A stretch of DNA of 43,922 bases. It comes from JAENVT01 sp031430695. Its GTDB lineage: Bacteria; Actinomycetota; Acidimicrobiia; Acidimicrobiales; Ilumatobacteraceae. The notes beneath the pieces were generated by a model. The model did not search any database, was not told where the DNA came from, and was given only the letters and a program-made list of their open reading frames with translations. Location of the stretch: the NCBI GenBank assembly GCA_031430695.1, contig JANPBZ010000003.1, positions 1 through 43,922 on the forward strand, read 5' to 3'. Each line of letters starts with the position of its first letter. Position 1 is the stretch's first letter. Made by a program: the position numbers and the translations under genes. Shown piece after piece: positions 8,380-17,336 of this stretch.

Positions 8380-10977
8380 TCAAACCCGCTGTCCGTACGC
8401 CCCGCTGCTGGCGAACGCCAGCGCATCGGCGAGTGTCATCGGTTTCGCAAACAAATAGCCCTGCGCCATCTTGCATTCGAGGCGGCGGAGCTCGTCGAGC
8501 TGGCCTTCGGTCTCGACGCCCTCGGCAATCGGCGCATACCCCAGCTCGTGGGCCAGAGACAGGATCAGCCGCACGAACTCGCTGCCACCACGCTCGGTAT
8601 CGAGGCCGCTGATCAGGCTGCGGTCGATCTTGACGAAGTCGGCAGCGAACTGTCGCAGGAGCGCCAAGTTGGAGTAGCCGGTACCGAAGTCGTCGATGGC
8701 GATGCGAACGCCGAGGCTATGCAGCTCGTCGAGCTGAGGTTGGGCGGCGACGATGTCGGCCATCACGATGTCCTCGGTGATCTCGATCGTCAATGCCGAT
8801 GCGCCGATACCGGCACGAGCGATGGCCTTGGCGACGTTTTCGACGAGGTCGCCATTGTTGAGTTCGGCCGACGACAGGTTGATCGACATGCTCAGGTTCG
8901 GGGCGCGTAGGCGCAGCAACGAGGCTGCACGCGTCGCCTCGTTGAGTACGAACTCGCCCAGTTGGATCGAGAATCCGGAACTCTCGATGATCGGCATGAA
9001 CTTGCCGGGCAGGATCAGGCCGCGGGTGGGATGTTGCCACCGCACCAGGGCCTCGAATCCGAGCACCTCGAGGGTACCCGTGTTGACGATCGGCTGGTAG
9101 TGAAGCGACAGCTGGTTGTCGCGGAATGCGGCGCGCAGCTCGCGCTCCATGTCGAGACGGTCGTCGACCTGGCGGCGCATGGTCTGGTCGAACAGGGCGA
9201 TGCGTCGGCGGCCGGCCTGCTTGGCTGCGTACATCGCCAGGTCGGCGCGCTGAACGATCTCGTTGGCCGGGTCGGACCCAATACCAAAGGCAACGCCAAC
9301 ACTCATCGACACCACGTGCTCGCGGCCGTCGAGGCTGATCGGTGCCTTCACCGCCGCCAGCAGGCGGTCGGCGATGGCCGCAACCTCGAGATCGGTGCCG
9401 ATGTTGCGACAGACCACCAGGAACTCGTCGCCGCCGAGGCGCCCCACGATGTCGCCGCCGCGTGTGGCGGTCTGCAGACGATCAGCCACGACTTGCAGCA
9501 AGCGGTCACCGACCGAGTGGCCGAGGCTGTCGTTGACAACTTTGAAGTCGTCGAGGTCGCAGAACATCACGGCCATTCGTTCGCGGTCGCCGATCGTGTT
9601 CGTCAGCAGGTGGAACAGTTGTTGGCGGTTGGGCAGGCCGGTCAGGGCGTCGTGGCCGGCATCGTGGGCCAGTCGTGCCTCGAGTCGCTTGCGGTCGGAC
9701 AGGTCGCGATATGTCACGGCGAAACCTTCGAGGCGACCTTGCTCGTCGCGAATGCCGACGGCGACCCCCGACATCGGGTGTCGTTCGCCATCTTGATCGA
9801 CCATCTCGATCTCACCGCTCCAGGTGCCACCATCGCGAATGGCCTCGCCGATCTCGGCGAACATCGTCTCGCGGTATTCCTCGGGGATGAACTTCAAGGT
9901 GTCGTTGCGGTTCAGCGGGTTGGCGCCGAAGAAGCGCTCGCCGGCCGGGTTGAGGTAGTTGGTGCCGTCTCCGAACGAGGCGATGGCCACCAGGTCGGTG
10001 GTCGCATCGGCAACGGCACGGAATCGTTCCATCTCGCGCTGCCGTCCGACCTCGTCGTTCATGTCCCGAATGATCACGACCGTGCCGGTGTTGAGACCGT
10101 TGTCGTCGATTGCCGGCGCGGCGACGATCTGCACGTTCCGGCTGCCGAGGTGGGGGAGTTCGAGTCGGCAGCTGTAGGTGGCGGTCTCGCCATTGGCCAC
10201 CTTGGCACGCAAGTCTTCGAAGAGGTGCTGATCTGATGGCGCGAGGTACGTGCGAAGTGCCTCGAGGTCGCTGAGCACCGGTGCCGAATCGAAGAACTGC
10301 GATATGTGGGCGTTCATGAACGAGTTCTCGAGTTCGCCGCCGATCACCAGGATGCCGATCGGGGCTGTGTTCAACACGGTGCGTAGGTAGTTCTCGCTGG
10401 TTCGGGCCCTTGCCGCGTCGCGAGTGGCTGTCGTGGCCGACACCGTTGCTTGCTCGAGAGCGTCGGCGACCAGACCAGCGACGACGCCTCCGATCAGCAC
10501 GACAGGAACCCGCAGCAGCCCCGATGTCACGCCGAATGCGTAGCTCGCGGCAACGCCGACGCCGATGGAGTTGGCGATGACGAACGGGTAGGCGCGGCGC
10601 AGGCCGAAGACCAGGGGATAGCTGATGCCGAGGATCGGGAACCACACGACGAGGTCCACGAGGTGGTCGGAGAGCGCCAGCGACATGGCAAAGAGCAGCG
10701 ACGTTGCGGTCGTCGCGCGGAGCATCCCGAGCCGCGAGTTGGTGCCGTAGACCACTCCGAACAGTCCCAGCGCGCAGCACGCGATGGCGGCGATCACCAC
10801 AGGGACCGAAACTGACCAGATACGGCTGCGCAACAGATAGTGCGCCGACAACATCACGAGGATCACCGGCTCGAGGCGTGACACCAGCCAGCGCACCTGC
10901 TCACTGCGTGAAGCGTCGGGTGAATAGCCAAGCCGTGTCATCAATTGTCCGGTCGATCGTGTGTCCCGTCGTGCCAC
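8380..10977 (-). CDS. Membrane PAS-GGDEF-EAL cyclic-di-GMP protein
   Basis: 865 residues from a GTG that lies 7 nt after a TAGTCT -10 element, so probably leaderless. The first 190 residues are mostly membrane helices. Two PAS domains follow (about 205-310 and 330-440), then GGDEF (about 450-610) and EAL (about 620-860). The GGDEF motif is intact (R-L-G-G-D-E-F), and an RxxD inhibitory site (RGGD) sits exactly five residues before it, so feedback inhibition by c-di-GMP is expected. The EAL domain keeps E-A-L-V-R-W, N-L-S, E-I-T-E, D-D-F-G-T-G-Y-S, V-K-I-D-R, E-G-V-E and the Q-G-Y-L-F end. Both synthesis and hydrolysis therefore look possible. The PAS ligand is unknown. Confidence 0.95.
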   Translation of the reverse strand: MARRDTRSTGQLMTRLGYSPDASRSEQVRWLVSRLEPVILVMLSAHYLLRSRIWSVSVPVVIAAIACCALGLFGVVYGTNSRLGMLRATTATSLLFAMSLALSDHLVDLVVWFPILGISYPLVFGLRRAYPFVIANSIGVGVAASYAFGVTSGLLRVPVVLIGGVVAGLVADALEQATVSATTATRDAARARTSENYLRTVLNTAPIGILVIGGELENSFMNAHISQFFDSAPVLSDLEALRTYLAPSDQHLFEDLRAKVANGETATYSCRLELPHLGSRNVQIVAAPAIDDNGLNTGTVVIIRDMNDEVGRQREMERFRAVADATTDLVAIASFGDGTNYLNPAGERFFGANPLNRNDTLKFIPEEYRETMFAEIGEAIRDGGTWSGEIEMVDQDGERHPMSGVAVGIRDEQGRLEGFAVTYRDLSDRKRLEARLAHDAGHDALTGLPNRQQLFHLLTNTIGDRERMAVMFCDLDDFKVVNDSLGHSVGDRLLQVVADRLQTATRGGDIVGRLGGDEFLVVCRNIGTDLEVAAIADRLLAAVKAPISLDGREHVVSMSVGVAFGIGSDPANEIVQRADLAMYAAKQAGRRRIALFDQTMRRQVDDRLDMERELRAAFRDNQLSLHYQPIVNTGTLEVLGFEALVRWQHPTRGLILPGKFMPIIESSGFSIQLGEFVLNEATRAASLLRLRAPNLSMSINLSSAELNNGDLVENVAKAIARAGIGASALTIEITEDIVMADIVAAQPQLDELHSLGVRIAIDDFGTGYSNLALLRQFAADFVKIDRSLISGLDTERGGSEFVRLILSLAHELGYAPIAEGVETEGQLDELRRLECKMAQGYLFAKPMTLADALAFASSGAYGQRV

Positions 10978-10984
10978 GCGGGCG

Positions 10985-10990
10985 AGACTA
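10985..10990 (-). promoter_or_regulatory. TAGTCT -10 element, 7 nt before the GGDEF-EAL start codon
   Basis: TAGTCT fits the actinobacterial TANNNT -10. With 7 nt to the GTG at 10977, transcription should begin at or next to the start codon. The same hexamer and spacing precede orn. Confidence 0.5.
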
Positions 10991-11050
10991 CTCCACGTGG
11001 TGGACTTGACGCAATGGGTAGTTCCAAGTGTGCGGCGGCCAGGTGGGCGG

Positions 11051-11629
11051 TCATACCGTCAGCATCGTATTGACGTGCGCCTGGAGTCGGTCGATCCCGG
11101 TGCCTTTGCTGGCGCTGACCCACAAGACGTCGCCCTCGTCGAGAAAGCAGCCGCGAGCAAGCTGTTGCCGTCGACCGGCCAATTTCGATGGCTTGACCTT
11201 GTCGAGCTTGGTCGCCACGATCTGGTATGGCACGGCGTTTGCCTGCAACCAGGCCAGCATCTGCAGATCGAGCTTGGTCGGGCCGATCTCTCCATCGACC
11301 AGCACGAACACCAAGACGAGGGGTTCGCGTTCCAGCAAGTACCCCTCGATCATCGCCTGCCAGGTCGCTCGTTCGCGACCGGGCACCGCTGCATATCCGT
11401 AGCCCGGCAGGTCGACGACGGTCGCTCCATTCGGCAACACGAACAGGTTGATCAGTTGTGTGCGGCCGGGAGTGTTCGAGACCTTCGCCAGCTGTCGGCG
11501 ATTGGCCAGGGCATTGATCAGTGACGACTTGCCGACGTTCGAACGGCCGACGAACGCCACCTCGCCGGGTGAATCGGGCAGGTCGGTCTGTCGCTTGGCG
11601 GAGGTGACGAACGTGAGTTGAAGGGGCAC
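11051..11629 (-). CDS. engB: Ribosome biogenesis GTP-binding protein EngB/YsxC
   Basis: 192 residues from GTG 11629. That start gives the short N-terminus ending F-V-T-S-A that is normal for the family; longer upstream extensions would overlap the lipoprotein gene in a non-conserved way. All G motifs are visible: G1 G-R-S-N-V-G-K-S-S, G2 in T-P-G-R-T-Q, G3 D-L-P-G-Y-G, G4 T-K-L-D-K, G5 S-A-S-K-G. EngB helps assemble the 50S ribosomal subunit in the cytoplasm. It starts 9 nt after the stop of the upstream lipoprotein gene on the same strand, with no strong ribosome site, so it is probably cotranscribed or coupled. Confidence 0.93.
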   Translation of the reverse strand: MPLQLTFVTSAKRQTDLPDSPGEVAFVGRSNVGKSSLINALANRRQLAKVSNTPGRTQLINLFVLPNGATVVDLPGYGYAAVPGRERATWQAMIEGYLLEREPLVLVFVLVDGEIGPTKLDLQMLAWLQANAVPYQIVATKLDKVKPSKLAGRRQQLARGCFLDEGDVLWVSASKGTGIDRLQAHVNTMLTV

Positions 11630-11637
11630 GGCATGCG

Positions 11638-12663
11638 CTACTGGGAGACGCTCTCGCCCCAGGCTTGCAGGGCCGGCGTGAGGAGGTCGGCAGATGGTGA
11701 GAATGCCCACAACAAGACGTTGCTGACACCGAACAGGAAGTACGCGGTGCCGTCGGGGTCGCTCCAAGTGACACCGGCCTGCGTGCCGATGGTCATCGGC
11801 GAGGTCGGGATGTCGCTGGTCAAGTACGGCGTCACCTCCTCCAACGAGCCAGGCGTGAGCACGTCGGCGTCGGCTTCGAAGGCGAAGACGCGACCCATCT
11901 GCTGACCATTGGCATCGAGCACGTCGACACCGCTGAGGAAGCCGGACTGCGCGGCCATCGATGGAGCAAAGTCGAGCAATGTCTGGAAACTCGTGATCGC
12001 GTCGTCGGGCGCGTCCACGAAGCTGTAGTCGCCGAGCGGGACGAGGTCGCTCGACGACAGGATCGTCTTGTTGCTGACGATCGGCGTCGTGTCCACCGGG
12101 CTTGTCTCGATCGGAAACGTCTCGATCGGAAACGTCTCGACGGGAAGGGTTGCGATCGGCAGGGTCAGCGGTACGTCTGGCTCGGTGGTCGGCGCGGCCT
12201 CGAACACAGGGTCGAGTTCGCAGCGGGCGATGCCGAGGCTGTCCGCGAGATCGTTGCTGTCGGCCAACTGGTCGTTGAGACTGGCAATCCTGGTGTCGAC
12301 TTCACCCTGGTCGCCACCTCTGGCCGCTCTGGTGATGTCGTCGAGGCTGTCGAGTTGGTCCTCGAAGCTGGCGATCAGATCGTTGACGTCGGCCGCGAAG
12401 TTCTGGTCACTCGTCGGGATGCTCAGCCGCTTCAGTTCGTTGATGCCATCCTCGAACAACGCCGAGGCTTCGGTTGCATTGCTGCGCACCTCGTCGAGTG
12501 ACGTGGCCGCGTCGAGGTTTCCGATGCCACGATCGATGGTGCGACACACACTGGCGAGCTGGTCGCTGAAGCTCTCCGTACTCGTGCCCGAGCTGTCACT
12601 TCCGCACGAGGCAAGAGCAACCGCGATGGCGACCCATGCGGAGACAACCGTCCGCTTGTTCAT
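11638..12663 (-). CDS. Secreted lipoprotein of unknown function
   Basis: 341 residues. The N-terminus is a lipoprotein signal with a lipobox ending V-A-L-A-S-C at Cys20, followed by a Ser/Thr-rich spacer. Residues 30-150 are acidic and helical, predicted coiled coil, with Cys40 and a later Cys that could form a disulfide. A Pro-rich pentapeptide repeat (about 170-195, P-V/I-E-T-F type) separates this from a C-terminal domain of mixed alpha/beta character. The gene has a GAGGTGA ribosome site before ATG. I do not recognise the family. Being upstream of engB says little about function. Confidence 0.8.
   Translation of the reverse strand: MNKRTVVSAWVAIAVALASCGSDSSGTSTESFSDQLASVCRTIDRGIGNLDAATSLDEVRSNATEASALFEDGINELKRLSIPTSDQNFAADVNDLIASFEDQLDSLDDITRAARGGDQGEVDTRIASLNDQLADSNDLADSLGIARCELDPVFEAAPTTEPDVPLTLPIATLPVETFPIETFPIETSPVDTTPIVSNKTILSSSDLVPLGDYSFVDAPDDAITSFQTLLDFAPSMAAQSGFLSGVDVLDANGQQMGRVFAFEADADVLTPGSLEEVTPYLTSDIPTSPMTIGTQAGVTWSDPDGTAYFLFGVSNVLLWAFSPSADLLTPALQAWGESVSQ
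12104..12163 (-). repeat. Four 15-bp in-frame units in the lipoprotein gene
   Basis: Two identical GTCTCGATCGGAAAC units are followed by two diverged ones. They encode the P-V/I-E-T-F/S pentapeptides of the linker. The array could vary in length by slippage. Confidence 0.8.
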
Positions 12664-12762
12664 ACCGTCACCTCATCATCCATTCAGCAGTCATCCAGGC
12701 ACATCGGGCTCGGCGTGGTCGTGATGGTATCGGTAGCGCCCGGTTGACGCCGGCTTCGCTGT

Positions 12763-14895
12763 TCAGCCGTGCAGCAGACGGTACGCGGCGGTCTCGATCT
12801 CGTCCTCGCTGAGCAACATCAGCTTCGCCGCTTCGCCGAGCGGGATGAAGCTGTCCTTGCTGGTCACCCGGCCGATGCGGGAGCTGATGCCGGCCTCGAC
12901 GAGCGCCGTGACCACACCTTCGCTCCACCCGCCGCTCGCCCGAGTCTCGTCGGCTACCAACACGGCGCGCGTGGCGTGTGTCTCGCGGATCAGATCCTCG
13001 GTCGGCAGTGGCGCCAACCAGCGGAGATCGACGACCCGCACCCCAACGCCGCGCCCGGCCAGTCGGCGGGCCACTCGCAGGCTCAGCAACACACCGTTGC
13101 CGCAGGTGATGATCGTCAGGTCGAGGCCCTGCCCGTAGGTTCGCGCCGACCCGATCGGCACGTGATGATCGCCGCCGATGGCGGCCATCCATTCGCGGTC
13201 GCCCGTCTCGTAGAGATCCTGGGTGTGATAGCGCGCGATGGGTTCGAGGAACACCGACACAGTGCCATCAGCCTGTGCTGCGGCGACACACGTGGTCAAC
13301 ATCGCCGCAGCGTCGTCGGGCCGCGATGGCGAGGCGACGACCAGACCGGGGATATCGCGCAACACGGCGACAGCGTCATCGTTGTGGAAATGTCCGCCGA
13401 AGCCCTCTTGGTAGCCGTATCCGGCGACTCGCACGACAAGGCCGTTGCGGTATTGCCCATTGGAGAAGAACGAGAGCGTTGCAGCCTCGCCTCGCAGTTG
13501 ATCCTCAGCGTTGTGCAAGTAGGCGAGGTATTCGATCTCGGGGATCGGCAAAAAGCCGCTGATGGCGCAGCCGTTGGCGAGCCCGAGGATCGAGGTTTCG
13601 TCGAGCAGCGTGTCGAAGACGCGCCCAGCGCCTGCTTTGGCCAGCAAACCTTTGGTGACTCCGTACACGCCGCCCTTGACCGCGACGTCCTCACCGAACA
13701 CCAACACGTTCGGCTGCCGTTCGAGCACGGTGGCCAATGTTGTGTTCACCGCTTGGGCAAATGTCAGTGCCTCGACGCTGTCTGTTGCCGACAGATGTCT
13801 GGCGAGTCGTTCGACCTCGTCGGGTCGCCGAACCGCGAGAGGGCGGACGACCTCTTCGGCGGTCGTCAACTGTTCGGCATCGGCCAGATCAGCGGCCACC
13901 TTGTACACCGCCTCGGCGATCTCATCGTGTCGTTGCAACAGGGTCGCGTTCGTCCAACCCCTGGCTAGTAGTGCTCGGGCGGTGCCCAGGATCGGGTCAC
14001 GTTCTGCATCCGCTCGCAACTCGGCCGCCGATCGATAGGCCGCTTCGACATCAGTTCCGGCGTGCCCGCCGTAGCGCACGGTCCGCAGATGCAGAAACGC
14101 CGGCTTGCGTCTGCTGCGCACCCAATCGACCAGCTCTGACGTGACCTCGCCGACGGCAACCGGATCGTCGCCGTCGACTGCGTCGTAGCGCAGATGTGGA
14201 CGCGACCCGAAGGTTGATTGAATCCAACCGCTGGGAGTACGAACGCTGATGCCGAGCCCGTTGTCTTCGCAGACGAACAGCAACGGCAGCGGCACACCTT
14301 GGTACGCGCAGTATGCCGCTGAGTTGAACGAGCCGGTGGCGACGGAATGATTGGTCGACGCGTCGCCAAAGCTGCACACGGTGATGGCGTCGGCCGGCCA
14401 GGGCGATGCCACCTTGAGTTTGGCGGCGCGATCGATGGCGAATGCCACACCAACCGCACGCGGCAGATGGGATGCAATGGTCGAGGTCTGCGGAATGATC
14501 GCCAGATCGTGACGACCGAACACCTTGTGACGCCCGCCGGAGATTGGTTCGCTCGTGGCGGCCACGACGCCGGCGAGGATGTCGCTGATGCCCGGGAGTC
14601 CCGCGCGGCCGAGATAGAAGCCTCCACTGCGATAGTGCAGTAGCGCTGGATCGGTCGGACGTGTGGCTATCGCAATGATGGCATTGCTCTCGTGGCCGGC
14701 CGACCCGATCGTGTAGTAGCCCTTGCCCTGCGATCGAAGCCAGCGAGCGGCCAGATCGCAATGCCGGCTGGCCACCTGCACGTCGTAGAGGTGAGTCAGG
14801 TCCAGTGCCGTCGTCCTCAGCGCGCCGCCCGCATCGAGCTTCTGGAGCGCGTCGACCAGCTGCTGCTCCAGCGCCGGGCGCGCCCGCTGGCTCAT
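12763..14895 (-). CDS. Fused E1 alpha/beta 2-oxoacid dehydrogenase (thiamine diphosphate enzyme)
   Basis: 710 residues from ATG 14895. The alpha half (about 1-345) carries the thiamine diphosphate motif beginning G-D-A-S-T-N-H and ending near E-D-N-G-L-G-I-S, plus the R-Y-G-G-H-A-G segment. The beta half (about 370-710) starts with E-A-L-T-F-A-Q-A-V-N and has G-E-D-V-A, the P-I-P-E-I-E-Y segment and a transketolase C-terminal domain. These E1 enzymes decarboxylate branched-chain or related 2-oxoacids and pass the acyl group to a lipoyl E2. No E2 or E3 gene is in the window, so partner and substrate are unknown. Fused E1 chains of this kind exist in several bacterial groups. The nearest hit would be a 2-oxoisovalerate dehydrogenase-like protein. 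Confidence 0.88.
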   Translation of the reverse strand: MSQRARPALEQQLVDALQKLDAGGALRTTALDLTHLYDVQVASRHCDLAARWLRSQGKGYYTIGSAGHESNAIIAIATRPTDPALLHYRSGGFYLGRAGLPGISDILAGVVAATSEPISGGRHKVFGRHDLAIIPQTSTIASHLPRAVGVAFAIDRAAKLKVASPWPADAITVCSFGDASTNHSVATGSFNSAAYCAYQGVPLPLLFVCEDNGLGISVRTPSGWIQSTFGSRPHLRYDAVDGDDPVAVGEVTSELVDWVRSRRKPAFLHLRTVRYGGHAGTDVEAAYRSAAELRADAERDPILGTARALLARGWTNATLLQRHDEIAEAVYKVAADLADAEQLTTAEEVVRPLAVRRPDEVERLARHLSATDSVEALTFAQAVNTTLATVLERQPNVLVFGEDVAVKGGVYGVTKGLLAKAGAGRVFDTLLDETSILGLANGCAISGFLPIPEIEYLAYLHNAEDQLRGEAATLSFFSNGQYRNGLVVRVAGYGYQEGFGGHFHNDDAVAVLRDIPGLVVASPSRPDDAAAMLTTCVAAAQADGTVSVFLEPIARYHTQDLYETGDREWMAAIGGDHHVPIGSARTYGQGLDLTIITCGNGVLLSLRVARRLAGRGVGVRVVDLRWLAPLPTEDLIRETHATRAVLVADETRASGGWSEGVVTALVEAGISSRIGRVTSKDSFIPLGEAAKLMLLSEDEIETAAYRLLHG

Positions 14896-15107
14896 TGCTG
14901 ATGCTCGCCTGGTATTGGGGTCAGCAGGCTGATGGCCACGCGTCGACGATATCGGCGGCACCCGCACGGCGTAATGGGCGAAGGCCCATCTACATGTAGG
15001 CCATTCGACCTATTTTCCCCAGCGGCGCTGCATGGCCGACACAGTGAGCGCTGGCAGCGATACGGGCCGTAATACGCCCGTACCGCTGACAACGTTTGCC
15101 CGCTTCG

Positions 15108-15180
15108 TGGTCGAGACCGGCGTCGATCCGGTGACCCCACGCTTTTCAGGCGTGTGCTCTGCCGACTGAGCTACTCGACC
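15108..15180 (-). tRNA. tRNA-Phe (GAA)
   Basis: 73 nt. The cloverleaf is complete: acceptor GGTCGAG/CTCGACC, D-stem GCTC/GAGC, anticodon stem CACGC/GCGTG with loop CTGAAAA giving anticodon GAA, T-stem ACCGG/CCGGT, discriminator A. CCA is not encoded. It is the last of three tRNAs read in the order Glu-Asp-Phe, an arrangement common in Actinobacteria. Confidence 0.95.
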
Positions 15181-15231
15181 GTTGTTGAAATCTTCTGCTT
15201 GCGTGCACCACTTCAAACATCAACGTTTGAG

Positions 15232-15305
15232 CGGTCCCGACGGGACTCGAACCCGCGACCTCCGGCTTGACAGGCCGGCGTGAACTCCAGCTTCACCACG
15301 GGACC
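15232..15305 (-). tRNA. tRNA-Asp (GTC)
   Basis: 74 nt. Acceptor GGTCCCG pairs with CGGGACC, D-stem GTGA/TCAC, anticodon stem CCGGC/GCCGG with loop CTGTCAA giving anticodon GTC, and a canonical GTTCGAG T-loop. Discriminator G. CCA is not encoded. It is 51 nt upstream of tRNA-Phe. Confidence 0.95.
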
Positions 15306-15327
15306 AGATTGTGAACAATCTGACCAG

Positions 15328-15400
15328 CACCCCCAACGGGATTCGAACCCGTGCCGCCACCTTGAAAGGGTGGTGTCCTAGGCCACTAGACGATGGGGGC
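15328..15400 (-). tRNA. tRNA-Glu (TTC)
   Basis: 73 nt. Acceptor GCCCCCA, anticodon stem CCACC/GGTGG with loop CTTTCAA giving anticodon TTC, T-loop GTTCGAA. Discriminator G. First gene of the cluster. A TAGTGT hexamer at 15432-15437 on the minus strand could be its -10, though I see no convincing -35. Confidence 0.95.
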
Positions 15401-15499
15401 TAGGGATCTTCTTCCGGTTGAGAGCGTCGCAACACTATCAGCAGGTCCGCCGAATCGCGCCAGAGGATTCGACCCAGCGGATCGAGGATCACGGCGAAC

Positions 15500-15505
15500 T
15501 ACGGT
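15500..15505 (+). promoter_or_regulatory. TACGGT -10 element, 7 nt before the thioesterase GTG
   Basis: TANNNT hexamer at the spacing that would make the transcript leaderless. No clear -35 is visible. Confidence 0.4.
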
Positions 15506-15512
15506 GCACGAC

Positions 15513-15938
15513 GTGCGTCTTTCAGCGGAGCCGTCACTCGACGCGACCCAGTATCCATTCACCCACCGGATCAGGGTTCGATTCGCCGAGACCGACGCCA
15601 TGGGAATCGTGCATCACAGTCGCTACCTGCCATATCTGGAGGAAACCCGGGTCGCCTACCTGCGCCACCTCGGCCATCCCTACGCCGAAATGCGTGCGGA
15701 GGGTGTCGACTACGCGGTGCTCGAATGCTTCGTGCAGTACCGGCAACCGTTGCGTTTCGACGACGAAGTCGACGTGCACCTGCGGTTGGCCACGGTGACG
15801 CGGACCTCGTTCCAGATGACGTATCTGCTGAGTGTCGCCGATCTGGTCATGGCCACGGCGGTCACCGTTCATGGATGCGTCACCGTCGCCGGCCGCCCGA
15901 CGCGGCTGCCCGTCTGGTTGGCAGACCTCGGTTCTTGA
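15513..15938 (+). CDS. YbgC/4HBT-family acyl-CoA thioesterase
   Basis: 141 residues from GTG 15513, chosen because TACGGT (15500-15505) lies 7 nt upstream as a leaderless -10. GTG 15504 is an alternative. The single hotdog domain carries the family signature R-F-A-E-T-D-A-M-G-I-V-H-H-S-R-Y-L-P-Y-L-E-E, with the catalytic Asp in E-T-D. It also has V-Q-Y-R-Q-P-L-R-F-D-D-E-V in the strand region. Such enzymes hydrolyse short- or medium-chain acyl-CoA. It is divergent from the tRNA cluster. Substrate is not predictable from sequence alone. Confidence 0.85.
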   Translation: MRLSAEPSLDATQYPFTHRIRVRFAETDAMGIVHHSRYLPYLEETRVAYLRHLGHPYAEMRAEGVDYAVLECFVQYRQPLRFDDEVDVHLRLATVTRTSFQMTYLLSVADLVMATAVTVHGCVTVAGRPTRLPVWLADLGS

Positions 15939-16036
15939 GCAGCCCTTTCTTGACCAATCCTTGACGCATTTTCACGTGCGCCCGGCGACAGCCGAGACCG
16001 ATTGGTTTATCGTGCCTTCATGAGTCTTAGCCGGGC

Positions 16037-16846
16037 ATGTCCGGCATGATCGGCATCTGCACGGACTCGAACTCGCAGCTTCCCGACGAGTTCGCAGTCC
16101 GCTATGCCGTCGAGGTGGTGCCGGTGACGGTGACGGTTGGCGGCCACGACTACCTCGAAGGTGTTGACCTCGACGCCGATCGCTTCTACGAGATGTTGGA
16201 CATCGAGCCGCGCCCGGCTGTCAGCACCAGTCAACCGAGCCCGGGCCAGTTCGCCGCTGCCTACGACTCGTTGCTGCAACGAGGATGCGACGAGATCCTG
16301 TCGATTCATGTCGCCGCAGCGACGTCGGGCATCTTGAACTCGGCGCGGCTGGCCACACGCTCGCTGCCCGTGCCGGTGCGGCTGGTCGACTCGGGGACGG
16401 CCGGCTTCGGCGTCAGTTGCTGCGTCTGGGCCGCTGCCGAGGCCATCGCCGGCGGTGCCACGCTCGACGAGGCGGTGCGGGTGGCCGAGCTACTGGCACC
16501 GCAGATCGGCTCGGTGTTCGTGTTGGACGCGACGGGTCTCATCCGCTCCGACGCGGAGGTCGCGGTCATGACGCTGCACGATGGAAAGGTCGAGCGTGTG
16601 TCGAACGTCGCCACGATGGTCGACGCTGTCGAGACGATGGCCAGGACGGTGGTCGGATGGGGTTCACATCTGAAGGTGGCGGTCGGCCGGGCCGACAAGT
16701 CGGGCGAGCCGCTCGCTACGGCCCTCGCCGATGCAATCAGCGAGGCGGCCAACGTCGGCGAACTCATCCGCTACCGCATCGGGCCCAGCGTGGGCGTCTA
16801 CTCCGGTCCGGACGCGGTCGGCTGCTTCATGTTTCCTGTGGAGTGA
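16037..16846 (+). CDS. DegV family fatty-acid-binding protein
   Basis: 269 residues. The DegV signatures are in order: T-D-S-N-S-Q-L-P near the start, V-S-T-S-Q-P-S-P-G-Q-F (about 55-65), I-H-V-A-A-A-T-S-G-I-L-N-S-A (about 92-105), L-V-D-S-G-T (about 116-121), and a C-terminal G-P-S-V-G-V-Y-S-G-P-D-A-V-G loop. In Gram-positive bacteria DegV (FakB) proteins bind a fatty acid and present it to the kinase FakA. No FakA gene is in the window. The start codon has no strong ribosome site, and ATG 16046 is also possible. The 3' end overlaps the convergent DUF2017 gene by 20 nt. Confidence 0.88.
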   Translation: MSGMIGICTDSNSQLPDEFAVRYAVEVVPVTVTVGGHDYLEGVDLDADRFYEMLDIEPRPAVSTSQPSPGQFAAAYDSLLQRGCDEILSIHVAAATSGILNSARLATRSLPVPVRLVDSGTAGFGVSCCVWAAAEAIAGGATLDEAVRVAELLAPQIGSVFVLDATGLIRSDAEVAVMTLHDGKVERVSNVATMVDAVETMARTVVGWGSHLKVAVGRADKSGEPLATALADAISEAANVGELIRYRIGPSVGVYSGPDAVGCFMFPVE

Positions 16847-17336
16847 CGGTTTCGCTGAGGGCACGGACTGCCCAATCGAGCAGCCAGCTCAAGAAGTTGT
16901 ACAGGTGGTGTTCGCCTACCTGCGGGTCGTCGTCGCCGATGTCGTCGGGATCGTGGTCTTCGACGACATCGAGCATGGTGCCCAGCACCAATCGCAAACC
17001 ATTGATCGCCTGCACGAAGGCGATCATCGACGCTTCGTCGACAGGTCCCGGTGCTTCCAGGGCCGCGTTGACCGTCGTGATCCCCGAGAGCCGCGAGGCG
17101 ACGAGGTCTTCGCGCATCAGGCGTTGGTACTCGGCGTCGGCGTCGGCGTCGTCGGCCAGGTGATAGGCCGGCGGGAAGATGCGAATCAGCCGCGGATCGC
17201 CGGATTCGCCCATCAGCAACTGACTGAGTTCGGTCAGCAGCCGAGTGACCAGCTGGCGTTCGTCGTCGCCGATGTTGAAGGCGTAGCCGTCGCGAACTCG
17301 TTCGATCGGTGGGATGAAAGCGCGTTTGCGGGCCAT
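16827..17336 (-). CDS. DUF2017 family protein
   Basis: 169 residues from ATG 17336, which shares one base with the clpS stop (TGATG), so translation is coupled. The protein begins M-A-R-K-R-A-F, is mostly helical and acidic, and has Y-H-x-D-D-A-D-A-D-A-E-Y-Q-R-L-M-R-E-D-L and W-L-L-D-W-A-V-R-A-L near the end, as in actinobacterial DUF2017 proteins found directly after clpS. Function is unknown. The constant link to ClpS suggests a role in ClpAP/ClpCP substrate handling, but that is inference. Confidence 0.85.
   Translation of the reverse strand: MARKRAFIPPIERVRDGYAFNIGDDERQLVTRLLTELSQLLMGESGDPRLIRIFPPAYHLADDADADAEYQRLMREDLVASRLSGITTVNAALEAPGPVDEASMIAFVQAINGLRLVLGTMLDVVEDHDPDDIGDDDPQVGEHHLYNFLSWLLDWAVRALSETVTPQET

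Noticed and set aside
14974..15107. Hairpins (ATGGGC/GCCCAT at 14974-14989; a 7-bp stem near 15070) and a CTACATGTAG palindrome (14990-14999) below the tRNA cluster
   Set aside because: They might end the tRNA transcript, but none has a T-tract and I cannot assign a role, so they are not listed as terminators. I see no gene in 14896-15107.
15504..15512. Earlier GTG 15504 as start of the YbgC-like thioesterase
   Set aside because: Possible, but it lies inside the TACGGT element; the GTG at 15513 fits the leaderless spacing better.
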